Source: Cristatella mucedo
Taxonomy: Eukaryota; Bryozoa; Phylactolaemata; Cristatellidae
NCBI GenBank assembly: GCA_009760855.2
Contig: WPIO01000006.1
Span: forward strand, 6,206,001-6,270,000
Length of the DNA: 64,000 nt
Direction of reading: 5' to 3'
Positions 48,215-60,690 of this stretch are shown here, piece after piece; position 1 is the stretch's first letter; each line of letters opens with the position of its first letter. A model generated the notes under the pieces. That model was not told the origin of the DNA and made no database searches. It was given only the letters and a program-made list of their open reading frames with translations. A program made the translations under genes and the position numbers.

Positions 48215-49240
48215 TTAACAATAATAATAATAATAATAAACTTGATAAAGCACCCTCGGGGAACTCAATATCTTTATAGGCGCTTTACGTTTCCTCCAAA
48301 AGGAAACGCGATTGTATGGTGAGTAATATCATGCTTGATAAACAACATGAATAACATGGTTAGGGGTGACATGCACAGGGTCAGCATGCAAATGTGGTTA
48401 GTGGCAGCATGCACAGTGTCAGCACGCATAAGCGCAAGAAGGCCGATTCACAGGGACCCACTAAATGCTGTCCTAACTAGGTGTATCTATAGATTCTTTT
48501 TAAATGTGGTCAAGTCAGGGGATGCTCTGACGCAAGTCGGGAGTGAGTTCCAGGCTTTGGGAGCATACGAACTAAATGCACGGTCTCCAAAGGATTTCAG
48601 GTTTGTACGAGGTATTTGTAGACTGTTGGATTCCGAAAAGCAGGTGGTACGATGCTTGGCCTGATGGGGGAGTATGTCGGAGAGATAGGCTGGAGCCATA
48701 GAATGAAGGGACCTAAAAGTGAGCGACAAAACCTTGAAGTCAATCCGTTGCTTGACTGGTAGCCGGTGCAGGTCGGCGAGAAGTGGAGTAATGTGGCAAC
48801 TGCGACGCTCACGACAGACAAGCCTAGCTGCAGAGTTTTGCACCAGCTGCAATCGCCTGATCGCACATGCTGGTAGGCCAGTAAGCAGTGAGTTGCAGAA
48901 GTCGAGACGAGATGTCACGAATGCATGGACCAACTTAGACGTGGTATCTTTATCTAAATAAGCCCGAATTTTAGTAATGTTATGAAGCTGAAAGTAAGCA
49001 GACTTGACTGTAGAGCTGATGTGGTCGTCTAACGAGAGGTCACTTTGAAACATGACACGTAAATTCCGAGCTGATTCAACTGGAGATTTGGTGGCAGAGT
49101 CAATTTTGAGCGTCAGCCTTTCCAATTTCCGAATCACACTTGGTTTCCCATAACTAATATAGTTTTTTATCATCGTTTAGTTTTAGAAAATTTGCTGCCA
49201 TCCATGTGCGGATGTCATCAATACATGCACCAAGTGAGTT
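48215..49240 (-). mobile_element. LINE family B, best-preserved RT C-terminal frame (228 codons)
   Basis: Minus strand frame 49173-48487 reads RNLRVMFQSDLSLDDHISST, KLVHAFVTSRLDFCNSLLTG, RRLQLVQNSAARLVC and [15 protein letters not shown] without a stop. The 3' UTR and an (ATT)n tail follow. The intact frame suggests a young insertion, though 5'-truncated. Confidence 0.9.
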
Positions 49241-50204
49241 GAGAGGATTTGAGGTGCTCGAAGGCTGGGAGGGATTCACAAATTTGTCTAATTTGTCAAT
49301 CGCTTGAAATTTTATACGGTAAAAGGCTTCCACTGCTATCCCTCACGTTTGCTCTCTATCCACGGTCACGCTGTCTTGCATGTAATTATGCAGCGCTATT
49401 TGTGGGAGTGATTCAGAGAAGAACACCTGCCACACGCCTCTCTAGGGTGTGGATGTACTGAATGATAGAACCAATCGTCACGACGACCGAACCTACTGCT
49501 GGCTAATTTGGTCTAAGCATCCGCTGCTGTGAGCGAACTACGACCTTCTCAGAGGGAATAGCAAAGTATTGTTTGTCTGTATGATACCGAGTATGGACTG
49601 AATGGATATTCGTAGACAACTATCTAGCAGCTGTCGAGGTTTTCTAGATGCTCGGCCCTTTCTCTCGGCCCATGCGAACATAATGTGACTGCACCCTAGG
49701 ATTTCATACTTTGCACTGATCGTTTCATTAACTGCCGCCCTCAATCGCAAACCCAGCGCAATGGCCAGCACCGTCGATCACATATTTTATTGGCACTCGA
49801 AAAACAACATCGTTCGATCCCAAAATTCTTTTTTCACGAAATTATCTCCACTCCTTGAATTTTCGCTTGGTCAGGTTGAAAGTGTTTGCTAACTGCTCGA
49901 GAAACCTCGAGCGTGTCCTTCGCAGAGAAGATAGACCTCATGTAGTGCACTCAAAAATAATTTAAGGGCTTCAGTCCTTGCAACTGACAGGAGCGCCATT
50001 CTGTGATGCATCTTTGCCCCTCTCACCTTTGACCAACCGAAAAGGGCGTCTCCGGCAGCTTGTCGTCAGACACGCCCTCCTGCTGCTTGACACGATTAGA
50101 TACTTCTCGAAATTCAAATCAGGGACCTCGTTGGCATTATTATGGCTACTCATATGAACCCAGGCAGCTGCTATTTTAGCTAGCGAGTATAGCGAGTTAA
50201 TTGA
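49241..50204. other. No recognised gene
   Basis: Unique-looking sequence between two oppositely oriented LINE B copies. Confidence 0.5.
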
Positions 50205-50719
50205 TGATTTTAGGTCACTTCATTCTATGGCTCCAGGGAATCTCTCCGACATACTCCCCCATCAGGCCAAGCATCGTACCACCTGCTTTTCGGAATCCAA
50301 CAGTCTAGAAATACCTCGTACAAACCTTAAATCCTTTGGAGACTGTGCATTTAGTTCGTATGCTCCCAAAGCCTGGAACTCCCTCCCGACCTGCGTCAGA
50401 ACATCCCCTGACCTGACCACATTTAAAAGGAACTTAAAAACGCACCTATCTAGGACAGCATTTAGTGGGTCCCTGTGATTCGTCCTTCACGTGCTTATGC
50501 GTGCTGACACTGTGCATGCTGCCACTAACCACATTTGCATGCTGACCCTGTGCATGTCACCCCTAGCAATGTTACTCATGTTGTTTATCAAGCATAGTTT
50601 TACTTACCTATCAATCGCGCTTCCCTTTGCAGCAAATGTAAAGCGCCTAGAAAGAGACTGAGTTCTCTGGGGGCGATTTATCAAGTGCATTATTATTATT
50701 ATTATTATCATTATTATTA
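50205..50719 (+). mobile_element. LINE family B 3' portion
   Basis: Plus strand encodes SLHSMAPGNLSDILPHQAKH, RTTCFSESNSLEIPRTN and [15 protein letters not shown], nearly identical to 48487-48700 in the other orientation. The 3' UTR ends with (ATT)n. Confidence 0.9.
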
Positions 50720-51440
50720 TCCCTATCCAAGATTAGGAGCTGTCTTCCACAGTGGTTTGCAAAACATTTAACTGGCTCCTTAGTTCTGTCTCGGCTTGAT
50801 TATTGTAATTCCCTTTTGGCCGGGGCTATCGAAAGAGAAGCAACTAGGCCAGTGCAGATGGCTATGAATATGTCTGCAAGTCTAGTTTTTGAATCCCAGA
50901 GGTTGACTGCATTTCTCCTTTGCTAAAAGAGCTGTAATGGCTGCCGGTTGATCAACGGATACAGAGCAAAGTTCTTATGCCGACCCACAAGGCCCGCCAC
51001 GGCTTGGCTCCTCCATACCTAGCTGGACTGCTGCATTAGTTTCAGCCTCATCGTGCCCTCAGGCCCTGTATTTACAATAAATTAACTGTTCCATTTCTCT
51101 GCTTAAAGACCGGCGGCGACAGAAGCTTTCGCTCTGAAGGTCCTAGACAGAGGAAGTCGCTTCCACAATTCTTACGCAACGACAACTACTCTCCTGCTGC
51201 CGACTATGGCTGATCCTTTTCAGTGGTCCTGAGCTGCTACTTCCATGCTACTCACTACCTTAAATGCTCTCCTGACTCTACTATGCTTCCCGCTTTCTCT
51301 TTGTTGCGTGAGACGAAGTTTGTTGGCTACAGAATACGTACCGAAAGCCGCTTAGGCTGTGAGTGCGCTGTATAAGACTCTCCTGCGTAACACCCAAATG
51401 GTCTTTATGACTTCATGGAGTTACAGATGGAGATACATTA
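50720..51440 (+). mobile_element. LINE family A 3' portion
   Basis: Begins directly at the (ATT)n tail of the preceding LINE B. It reads IRSCLPQWFAKHL-like, [32 protein letters not shown] text with frameshifts, then the family A 3' UTR ending GATGGAGATACATTACG. Confidence 0.87.
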
Positions 51441-52849
51441 CGCAAGCATATGAAAATTAGTACGAGTTAAATAATCCTCGTATTCCAGTCGGTGGAAAGT
51501 TGTTCCTGATGTTTTAATTCGCTAGTTCAAGCTTCCGCCGAGTAAATTGCTGCTTAACATAACCTTTTAACATTTCACTAATGATGGCAGGTCAGATTGT
51601 GGACTAAGCAGAAGTACAAAGAAAATAATTGTGAGAACCACTGCAATATTGGGGTTCTTAGGGTTTAGTGAGTAAGTAAGTTTAGAATTTAGTCGTACGC
51701 AATTTGAGATATCAAAGAGTATAAATACGACAAAAAAACAGAGGTCCGTAAACTGTCGGATTGTAGAAATTGGTAATCATTGAGGTTGACAGCTTACAAT
51801 TGCGGGAGAACATCCGACCGAGATTGTGATCCTGGAATTGAGTAGGGTCACGCACATGAGCCACCATAGAAAAATAATCATCCAAATACCAAGAAATTAG
51901 GCACACGTCAGTTGAGCAATATAGAAATGATTGTGAATATATATTTGAGCGAATGTTTTCTGTGTAAATGGCTTTATGAGCGATAATCAACTCTTGATTA
52001 TACCCGAAAACATAAGTAACTTTATGTTTATGAGGTACATTTAACACTTTTATTTCTACTACGTTTATCAACTTTTCCGTTCTGTGATGGCGTGCCGGTT
52101 GATCTCGTTGTATATTAACGTGTTTAAATTAAATTTAAATTAAATTAAAAAAACTAAAAAAAAATAAATTAAATTAAATTAAACTGTTCATGGGCGTTAT
52201 CATAATGATTAATGAATCCGCAAAAATGTATTACTACTAAATACATTTCACTATGTTAAACCTTAGTCAATTTTGGCAGATGAATTTCTTTTGCACAAAT
52301 TTTTCCCCGATTCGGGCGAAATGAAAATGACGACTATCCAAGTCAGATATTCAAGTCCGAGAAATTCAGCCACGTGTCTCCTAAATTACAGTAGCTGCAA
52401 TGTTTATCAAAAGATTTAGTCAAAATTCTAACTGCGACTCACAATGCCCATCATAGCTTGACCCTTTTACGGTGGCTGCGTTCATGCTGCTGGACCAGTC
52501 TTAACTTAGCTATGTCTTTAAGATCTCTCTCGACAATAAGCACGGAAATTATTTCAACTGGACTTCTACGAAGGAAAGACTGTTCTCCGATTGTCTTATA
52601 ATAGGAAAATAATTTCAAAATTCCGATACGATCACATCTCTCTCCTAGAGGCCTCGTGTTATGCTTCTTTCCAGCCTCCTTCTAAAGGCTGCTACTTCTA
52701 TGCCGCCTCCCCGAAATCCTCCAGATTCATCTACTCCTGCTCTCGCTTTAGCTTTGTTGAGTGAGATGAAGTTTGTTTGCTACCATATGTCCACCTAAAG
52801 TCGCTTTGGCTTTGAAGTCGCTAGAGAAATCTCCAGCCTAACATCGGCA
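51441..52849. other. No recognised gene
   Basis: AT-rich. Contains AAATTAAATT repeats at about 52126-52183, and a 119-codon minus-strand frame at 51712-52071 without a confident family. Confidence 0.45.
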
Positions 52850-52995
52850 AAAGGCGGTTTGACCCAGTGGTTAAGGCGCTCGCCCCAACCAAGGTCTGTC
52901 CGAGAACGTGGGCTCGAGCTCCGTGGCACACACGACGTGCTTGAATGAAGATTAAATTATCCTGGGGTCCATTACAAATACACTATGTAAATATA
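52850..52995 (+). mobile_element. SINE family D, copy 5 (clear A and B boxes)
   Basis: AGTGGTTAAGGCGCTCGCCC (A box), GTGGGCTCGAGCTCCGTGG (B box), TTGAATGAAGATTAAATTAT and CCATTACAAATACACTATG, in the order expected for a tRNA-derived SINE with a LINE-like tail. Confidence 0.82.
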
Positions 52996-54400
52996 TATGT
53001 ATGTATGTATTTATTTATTTATATATTTATTTATATAAGTAAGACGAATTCACCACGCGTAAATTTGAAGAATGCAGTTGATCCGAAAGACTTTCCACAA
53101 AATTCTACTGCTATATATGTAAGCTTCTTTTGCTGCTCGACTGAATTACGAGCCCATCTGATGACTCACTGCATGCTCGCGATCCTTACAGGGGGTGTGA
53201 TTGTGGTCAGTGTCGGATTTTGTACTGGACGAGTTTATTATTGAACTTTTTCTCGTTTCGTCACAATTGCCAACATGATCGAGCTACCAATTTTAAAACT
53301 AACTTTTTTCTGAGAAAAGTATGCTATTTAAATTCACCGTTCCAAATAATTTGCAAAGATATTAACTGAGCGTCAAGTGCTCGATGTCATCCTAATCTAC
53401 TTCATGCGCTTTGTTTAGAAAGAATACAAAGTCTGGTATTTCTTTCATGGTTTCTGTGCAACACTTTTACAGTAAGTCAATCTGCATTGAATGCAAAATT
53501 AATCAGAATTATCAGAATTAAGAGAGGAGAGTTAGCGCAGAGCTGCTGACATGGTAGCGTCCTAAATCAACCAGATTATGACTGATATTCGTGGTTCGAA
53601 GTTTCTGAATTACATTAGCTAGGAAACAGTTATGCGAGATCCATGGCCCATGCAGCATAGAAGCCAAAACAACGTGATAGGCAGGGATTCGTGCTTCAAG
53701 AGTTGGTGCCTAAGTAGCTGAGCTAGCTTTAGATCTACGCTTTGAGCTGAAGGAGATTTGCAGTACTTAATGGCCGCTAGTGAACGCCGGTAACTCTCCG
53801 TCGCTGTTAAAAAAAAAGGCGTTTCTACATTGTGGATATGGAGTTGGCATAATAAGGCGCGGTGCAAGGCTTTTCGTTGCAGCCGTGTTCCGCAATCGCT
53901 GCGCCTACTGGCGTCACTGACCCGCGACTCCAGGGCTCAGGGCTTTGCCGCTACATGTCGAGCGTCGGCTGGAACTGGGGCCTGCGTTTTCGGTCTCGTT
54001 CTGCCCGGACGTGGGAGCCACTATGCACCGTTTGTAACACTGCGGCTGTGGCGATTGGGAAATGTGGAATGTGGTGGAATGAAATGGTGGGGGCGAGTCC
54101 CAGAATAAGAGCAAGAACGAGCACGCGACCACAGGAATATTTAATTGCAATCGTAAAGTAACGAGGAGGCGTGCAGCAATTTCCTACAGCTTTGATGAGT
54201 GCCCGAAGCAAGCGATCGCTTGATGAAATCTAGCAGCGAGCTCGTGCAGCCGACAGAGTAGATCCAAATAACAGTGCGACTATCGAGTGACCGCTTCTGC
54301 TGTGCAGGCTTATGATAACCGCGGCTAGGCACTCGCCCTGCACCCCGAATCGAATACTTTTAATCAGATGGCTCCCAGCGGGCATGCTGCGGATTGCTCG
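52996..54400. other. Spacer upstream of SLC7 gene
   Basis: A short ATTT/TATA-rich stretch near 53000-53035, otherwise unique. GC content rises from about 53860 toward the start codon, consistent with a promoter region, but no core element is identifiable. Confidence 0.4.
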
Positions 54401-54507
54401 GTTATCCAGCTGCACGGCACAGTAACGGTGCGGGAGTTATCCAGATGCACTGCATGGTATTGGTGCTGAGAGCTATTCAGCTGCACTGCACGGCGTTGGT
54501 GCGAGCT
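54401..54507 (+). repeat. Three imperfect 35-36 bp tandem repeats upstream of SLC7 start
   Basis: Units start at 54401, 54436 and 54472, each beginning G(T/C)TAT(C/T)CAG and continuing with a TGCAC-rich core and GGTG(C/T). They end about 120 bp before the start codon, in the presumed 5' UTR or promoter. Confidence 0.6.
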
Positions 54508-54628
54508 CTGGGCGCCAGCTGAACTTACTGTAGCTGGCTTCCCGTGCGAGTCACGCCGCCTTGACCGTCACTCGCTCTCGGTGGCTCGAGCTGTCCGTAG
54601 TTGGCTAGATTTTCATAGACCGCAAGTA

Positions 54629-55085
54629 ATGGCGGTCGGAAGCGAACGGGTGGAGTGGAGAGACGAAGAAGTCAGACTGCGGAGAAGCGTGGGCTCCTTT
54701 ACGGCAGTCAGCATGATAGCGGGCCTCATGATTGGCAGCGGGATTTTTGTCACGCCAGTGGCGGTCCTGCGGCACGTCGAGTCGGCGGGCGCAGCCCTCG
54801 TCGTATGGGCGTTTGGCGGCGTCTCTGCTCTCGTCGGTTCGATGTGCTACGCAGAGCTCGGCGCCATGATGCCTCAGTCGGGCGGCGACTACCATTACAT
54901 CGGGCGCGCCTTTGGCCGAGGCGGACTCGTCCAGTTCCTCTACATGTGGGCGATGCTGCTGGTAGTGCAGCCGGGAGACCGGGCCATTGTTTCGCTGACC
55001 TTTGCCACGTACCTGCTCAAGCTGGTGTTTCCTGACTGCGAGCCGCCAGGCCACGCGATCACTCTCGTCGCTGCATTCGCCATCG
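54629..55085 (+). CDS. SLC7 transporter, coding exon 1
   Basis: This 457-nt exon encodes the N-terminus through helix 4, with GSGIF, SGGDYHY and FPDCEPP motifs. It ends GCCATCG before donor GTAAGT (phase 1). Confidence 0.9.
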
Positions 55086-58000
55086 GTAAGTGCTTGGTCG
55101 TGCTGGAAAAACCGCGCCAATGCCTGCGGTGCAGCTGCGTGGGGACATAAAGCGAAAATGACGTAGCAGCCACGGGCCATGCCCCTCCCCAGAACCGACC
55201 CGGAAGAGTGCGTGCGGTGGCTTGACTTTCAACCAATCTATAATTGGCGTCCTCCAGCAAGGGCAAGGTACGACTTCCTGCTTGGCTTAGCATGGCCGTG
55301 TCCATCTATATCCGGTAGCACCTTGAAGGTCGAAGAAGATGACGGGCGCCGAAAGTGTATACGTACCTCGAGCGTCATAAATTGTTGCCAATGTGGCGAA
55401 TTCAATAATCAAAACTAAGAACTGAAGAGGCGGCTGCCACTAGTCGTTAAGCGATCACTGTAGCTACTGCTGAGACGGAGACAGCGATGCTTAGGCACGC
55501 TGTGCTTAATTTATCTACCGCACAGCAACTGTGTCCTGAAAAATATAGCCGATGTTCACAACACTCGCATACTGGGCGTTCCGCATTATTAATACATATG
55601 GTTTGAGGAAGAGATGGGTTTTTTCCGTTCGCCTTTATGTGTCTTGAAATCTGGGAACGCTGTGCCATTCGGTAGTAGGTTCTTCAGTTTCCTAGGCGTG
55701 CGAATGCATAGTTTCTGAAGGGTTCGAGGTTAATTAGAGGCTACGTTATATGCTAGGTTCATTATAGGTTCATTAGAGCTAATCGACAAGATTAAGAGGA
55801 GTTGGCGATTCAAGGGTAACCATATAAATAAGTAAGGAATAAGAATTTATCTAAAAATGCGCCACAGAGACTTGCTCGGTGGGGTGCGTGCATGCGGAGA
55901 GTTGGTGAAGTGTGAAAGATTCGTACACATACATCCAAGCTCTAAGGGACAAGGTTTGAAGAAGCATGCGAGGAGTGTCCGTTTTTGCTTTAACATGTGG
56001 TCAGCTACGAAAATACTTACCTCGGATGCTCATAGTTGAACCTCGGATAAGATGCTCTCCGCCAACAAAAGTCTGGCCGAGGTCGTGGGCTCGAGCTCCG
56101 TGGTATATGTGAAGCGCCTGAATACGGTTCTCTTAGGGCGCTATACAAATGAATTATGATTATTTATTAGCGTTATCGATGCAAAATCAAAATGTACTAG
56201 ACTTTCAAACTGGCTATACTGTCGTTGGAAGCCGTATATAGCCTAAACTCTAGAAAGCTATGGTGGTCATGAGCTAGTCACAATATTCACTTGCTGGTTG
56301 CAGTCCCAGAAATACTGTATCCGTTTCGTCATCAGCATTGCTAAACTTATGCGTACAGGCATCCAAGTAAATATAGCACCTATATGCGAATGCAATATTT
56401 TATGGGTCCTACCTCGTTACCAAAAACCGTTCAAAAGTTTGCCACTAGAACAAGCTTCAACAGACTAAAGAAATAATGGCTGATTCTGCTCTAGATGGTA
56501 AATGTCTGTCCAAGACCTAGCAAACTGCCTGCAGCAAACTCTATGGTGGAGCGACTCGGCTTTTGATCTACCAATAGAACAGGCTATCACTTGCCACCTG
56601 ACCGCTGGCGACAGCCACTTTTGCTCTGCAGGTCCTTTGAGACTGTGGGACTAGCTTCGACGATTCTTACGCAACGACAACTACTCACCTGCTGCCGACT
56701 ATGGAGCATCCTTTCCAGTGGTCCTGAGCTGGTACTTCCATGCTACTCACTACCTCAACTACTCTCCTGACTCTGCTATGCTTCCGAATTTCTCTTTGTT
56801 GCGTGAGATAAAGTATGTTGTTGACCGAAAGCGTGCCAAAATTCGCTTAGGTTGTGAATTCACTATAAAAAAACTCTTCTGCGTAACACCCACATAGTCT
56901 TTGTGGCTTTGTGGACTTACAGACGGAGATACACATTCGTCGCAATTTATTACTAGCCTCGGGTCTGCCTATTGCAGGCAGCAGTAAGTTTCTGGTTTAT
57001 AACCACTGTTCTCTCAATTTTCACTCTATGGTTCCTTTATCTGTAACTCACTGCTTGCTGGCCTACCGGAATGTGCAATCAGGCGCTTAAAGCTGGTGCA
57101 AAACTCTGCAGCTAGGCTTTTCTATCGTGAGCGTCGCAGTTGCCACGTCACACCACTTCTCACCGATCTGCACTGGCAACCAGTAAAGCAACTCATCGAA
57201 TTCAAGGTTTTATCTCAATTTTAGGTCCCTTCATTATTTGGCTCCAGCCTACCTATCAGATCTACTCCCCCTCCCGGCCAAGCGTCGTACTACTCGCTTT
57301 TCGGAAATTAACGTTTTATCAATACCTCGTACAAACTTCAAATAATTTGGAGACCGTGCATTTAGTTCATACGCTCCTAAAGCCTGGAACTCACTCCCGA
57401 CTTCCGTCACGAATCTCCTGACTTGACCACACTTAAAACGAAATTAAAAACGCACCTATTCATGACAGCATTTAGTTGGTCCCTGTGATTCGTCCTTTAT
57501 GTGCTTATCCGTGCAGACACTGTGCGTGCTGCCACTAACTAAACTCGCATGCTGACCCTGTGCATGTCACCCCTAACCGTTTTAATCATGTTCTTTGTCA
57601 AGCATGATACCACTCACCATTCGATCGTGTCTCTTTTGCAGCAAATGTAAAGTGCCTAGAAAGAGACTGAGTTCTCTGAGAGCGCTTTATCAAGTGTATT
57701 ATTATTTTTAGTATCTATTATGGGGCATCTGCCTTGACTTTTTGTCTCTTCGAGCATTCAAATCGATAGTCGCTGTGTGAAAAAGTGCCTTTTCCACGAT
57801 TGAATTGAGCCACAATATAAAGTCTTTGAAAAGAGTTTCGCCGCGTCCTTTCTTCTCCTTCCGTCGGCCAAAGTAATTGGTTGTCACGTGGTTTGGACCT
57901 CAGTGACACAGATTGAATTGCCTGAATACAGGATGCTTAAAAAAATGGCGCGAAGCTGTGGCCCGTGTTAACATGCCGATGATTTCGGTCTACGCGTGCT

Positions 58001-60563
58001 GCGAAGATCGAATGCGTCAGCGAGCGAAAATCTGCGTGTGAAAAAATGCGTTCGCTCTTTTTAGTGCTGCTCACCCTTGTCAACTGCATCAACATGAGTG
58101 CGGTCGGCCGTCTGCATGAATTCTTTTTGATAACGAAGTGCCTTGCGCTGACGTCAATAATCGCAACCGGCCTGGTCCTACTCGGCCTTGGTAAGTGTGA
58201 GCGTAGCCCAGATCTCGCAGCCGCCGTGTCATCTGGTGAAGACTAGTTTGGCAGTGGCCGCCTCTCGGCCACTGCTTGAAGAGTGCTTGGAGGCGCTTGA
58301 AGGATGCTTGAAGGCGCTTGAAGGATGCTTGAAGGATGCTTGAAGGCGCGGAGCTTCGAGCATCTTGAGGAACTCAGCCTGCTCACGGCAATGGTGAGAG
58401 GCCATGCGGATGTAACTCGAGGACAAACTGCATAAGCCAGTGGACTGCTGCTTATAAGTCGATGCGGTGTGTTCCATTGAGAAGCGACTATGAAATTGGC
58501 ACAAAATAATATTTTAAGCTTAAACTCAAATCGAGAGCAATTTTTATGTCAGCTCTAAATTTTGCTAGTAAGTAAGCGCGGCACGTCGCCGTAGCATGTG
58601 CGACCGTTGTGCTGCTGTGAAATTCACATCTTTGATCCCGCCCTCTTGATGTGTCACGACAGGAGTGACAGCTAACTGCAGACTAGGATCACGAGTTCTC
58701 TGATGGGCCTAGACAATTAAATAAGTACTGCTGGTGCATGTAAGATTTGTTTACAGAGAGCACATGCCATCTTGTGAGATCTACCTAATCGCATGCGTGG
58801 CCTATGGCTCGTGCAGCTCATGCTAGATGAAACTATCGGTCTGAGATGCTCCCCACAAGGATCAAGTTTTCAGACGTTTCAAAACGTAATCGTCTATTAA
58901 AATCTATCTGGAAGCTGACAATTTCGGAAAAAGCACTAAGTCATACGACGGATGCGAAAGACTAATGGTTGCTTATTCCAACGCGGTCAGATTATACTTT
59001 CTGGGTCAATGAATCCCTGTTCAATTATTCACTCTGGTCGTCTTTTCATTGTTCACCAGTACCAACCCTTAGCTGGGCAGTCCAAACTGACTATATGGCA
59101 CTTGGAGAGATATATGAACGAGCAATTTGATCTGAAAAATACCTATACCAAGTCACAAGGTCGGCACATTGAGTCTTGGCATGTTAGTAAGGTTTGGGCC
59201 GGCTGTAGTGCTTATAAATGCAATTATTCCTTGTCTTTCTTAATTTTAAATGCATGATGCATACTTTAGGAAGAGATTACAACCTTGTTGACGTCTTCAG
59301 TCATACGAGCGCAGAGCCGGTGGAGTGGGCGAAAGCGATCTACAGCTGCGTGTTCACCTATTCAGGCTGGTAAGAACTAGCGTCAAAGAATTCTTTACGA
59401 CCACGCGATCTTCGCTTCTTAACAGAAATGTGTTACCAAGACCGAGAGTTGCTTAAGAGAGCGAAATACTTTCTAGCAGCGGGATTGTTGCATTTGCATT
59501 TTCAGGGCTTCGATGAATTTTGGTTCTTATAGCTTGGTACTTCCAAGATTTCATAGCGTGATAACTTCGATAGTACCCCAGTTCTGACTAGTGCACAAGT
59601 AAGTCAAGACGTAAGTGCAGGCGATGCCTATTACTGGGATCAAGGAAAATATATATAAGTCATTTGGTAGCGCCTTAGGAGAAAGTGCCTAGAAATAAAT
59701 TGAGTTCTCTGAGGGCGCTTTATCAAATGCATTATTATTATCATTGTTATTATTAATCTCTGTTAAGGCGCTTCACATATATCTCAGGGCTCGAGCCCAC
59801 GACCTCGGTCATCAAAGACTAGCAACCTAACCCTGGGTCAAACCAGGGCCGCAGAAGCAAACATTTCGTTTCCGATTCATACACAAGTAAGAATGTATAC
59901 TTTTTAGAGACTTAATATCTCATTAGTCTTCGCGTGTAATAGTATCTTATTCTTGGTATTTTTATTTAGCAGAGTAATGTCGATATTTTCTGACAGAGAC
60001 ACAAAACAGGATCGTGCAAAGCTCTAAAGAGTTTTTGTACTCAGTTGGGCAGAGGCGTCAGACGAAACAATATTCTCATATCGGCTTTTACTTGTAGGAA
60101 CTATCTCAATTCTGTTGCAGAGGAAGTGAAAAGTCCGCTCCGGTAGGTGGCCGGTGAGCACTAAAGCAGGAGCATTTGATTGTCAGCTGTGTCTCACTAT
60201 ACCGTACTTTACAGCCGGAGCACTTGCCGGAGAGCACCATATATTAATTGCATGCAGGACAGATGGCCTTTTAGTGTGATCAGCCAATGTTAGGCCAATG
60301 TCAATATCTAAGCACGAGGCCGACAGCGGCTTTGTTGTCGTTAGATTTCAGGGAATTGAAGAGTGATAGTGCAGAGGAATCTGCAAGAGTATTGCCATAG
60401 TTATTCTCCCACTATATTGGTGCTATGCATACTTTCTCACTCTTGCATTTGCATTCTACTGCGTGGAAATCGTACGGTAGAGTAACTCGGGCAGGATTAA
60501 ACTTCGGACAAGAAAGCACTTGCGGCCATCCCTTAGATTCTTGGCCATATGGCTCAAACTGCG

Positions 60564-60647
<84 letters not shown>

Positions 60648-60659
60648 AAATAGAAAGAA

Positions 60660-60690
<31 letters not shown>

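Noticed and set aside
51712-52071. 119-codon frame with YLDDYF resembling an RT active-site box
   Set aside because: Only the short motif resembles RT. Neighbouring RT motifs are missing, and AT-rich sequence gives such frames by chance.
54581-54628. Longer N-terminus for the SLC7 protein starting at 54581
   Set aside because: That codon is GTG. The first in-frame ATG is 54629, and the family's conserved region begins well after it.
59504-59540. Alternative SLC7 exon beginning after TTTTCAG at 59504 (reads ASMNF after the split Trp)
   Set aside because: It resembles WxxLNF but has no good donor and lacks the EE motif. The exon at 60098-60142 fits sequence and phase at both ends.
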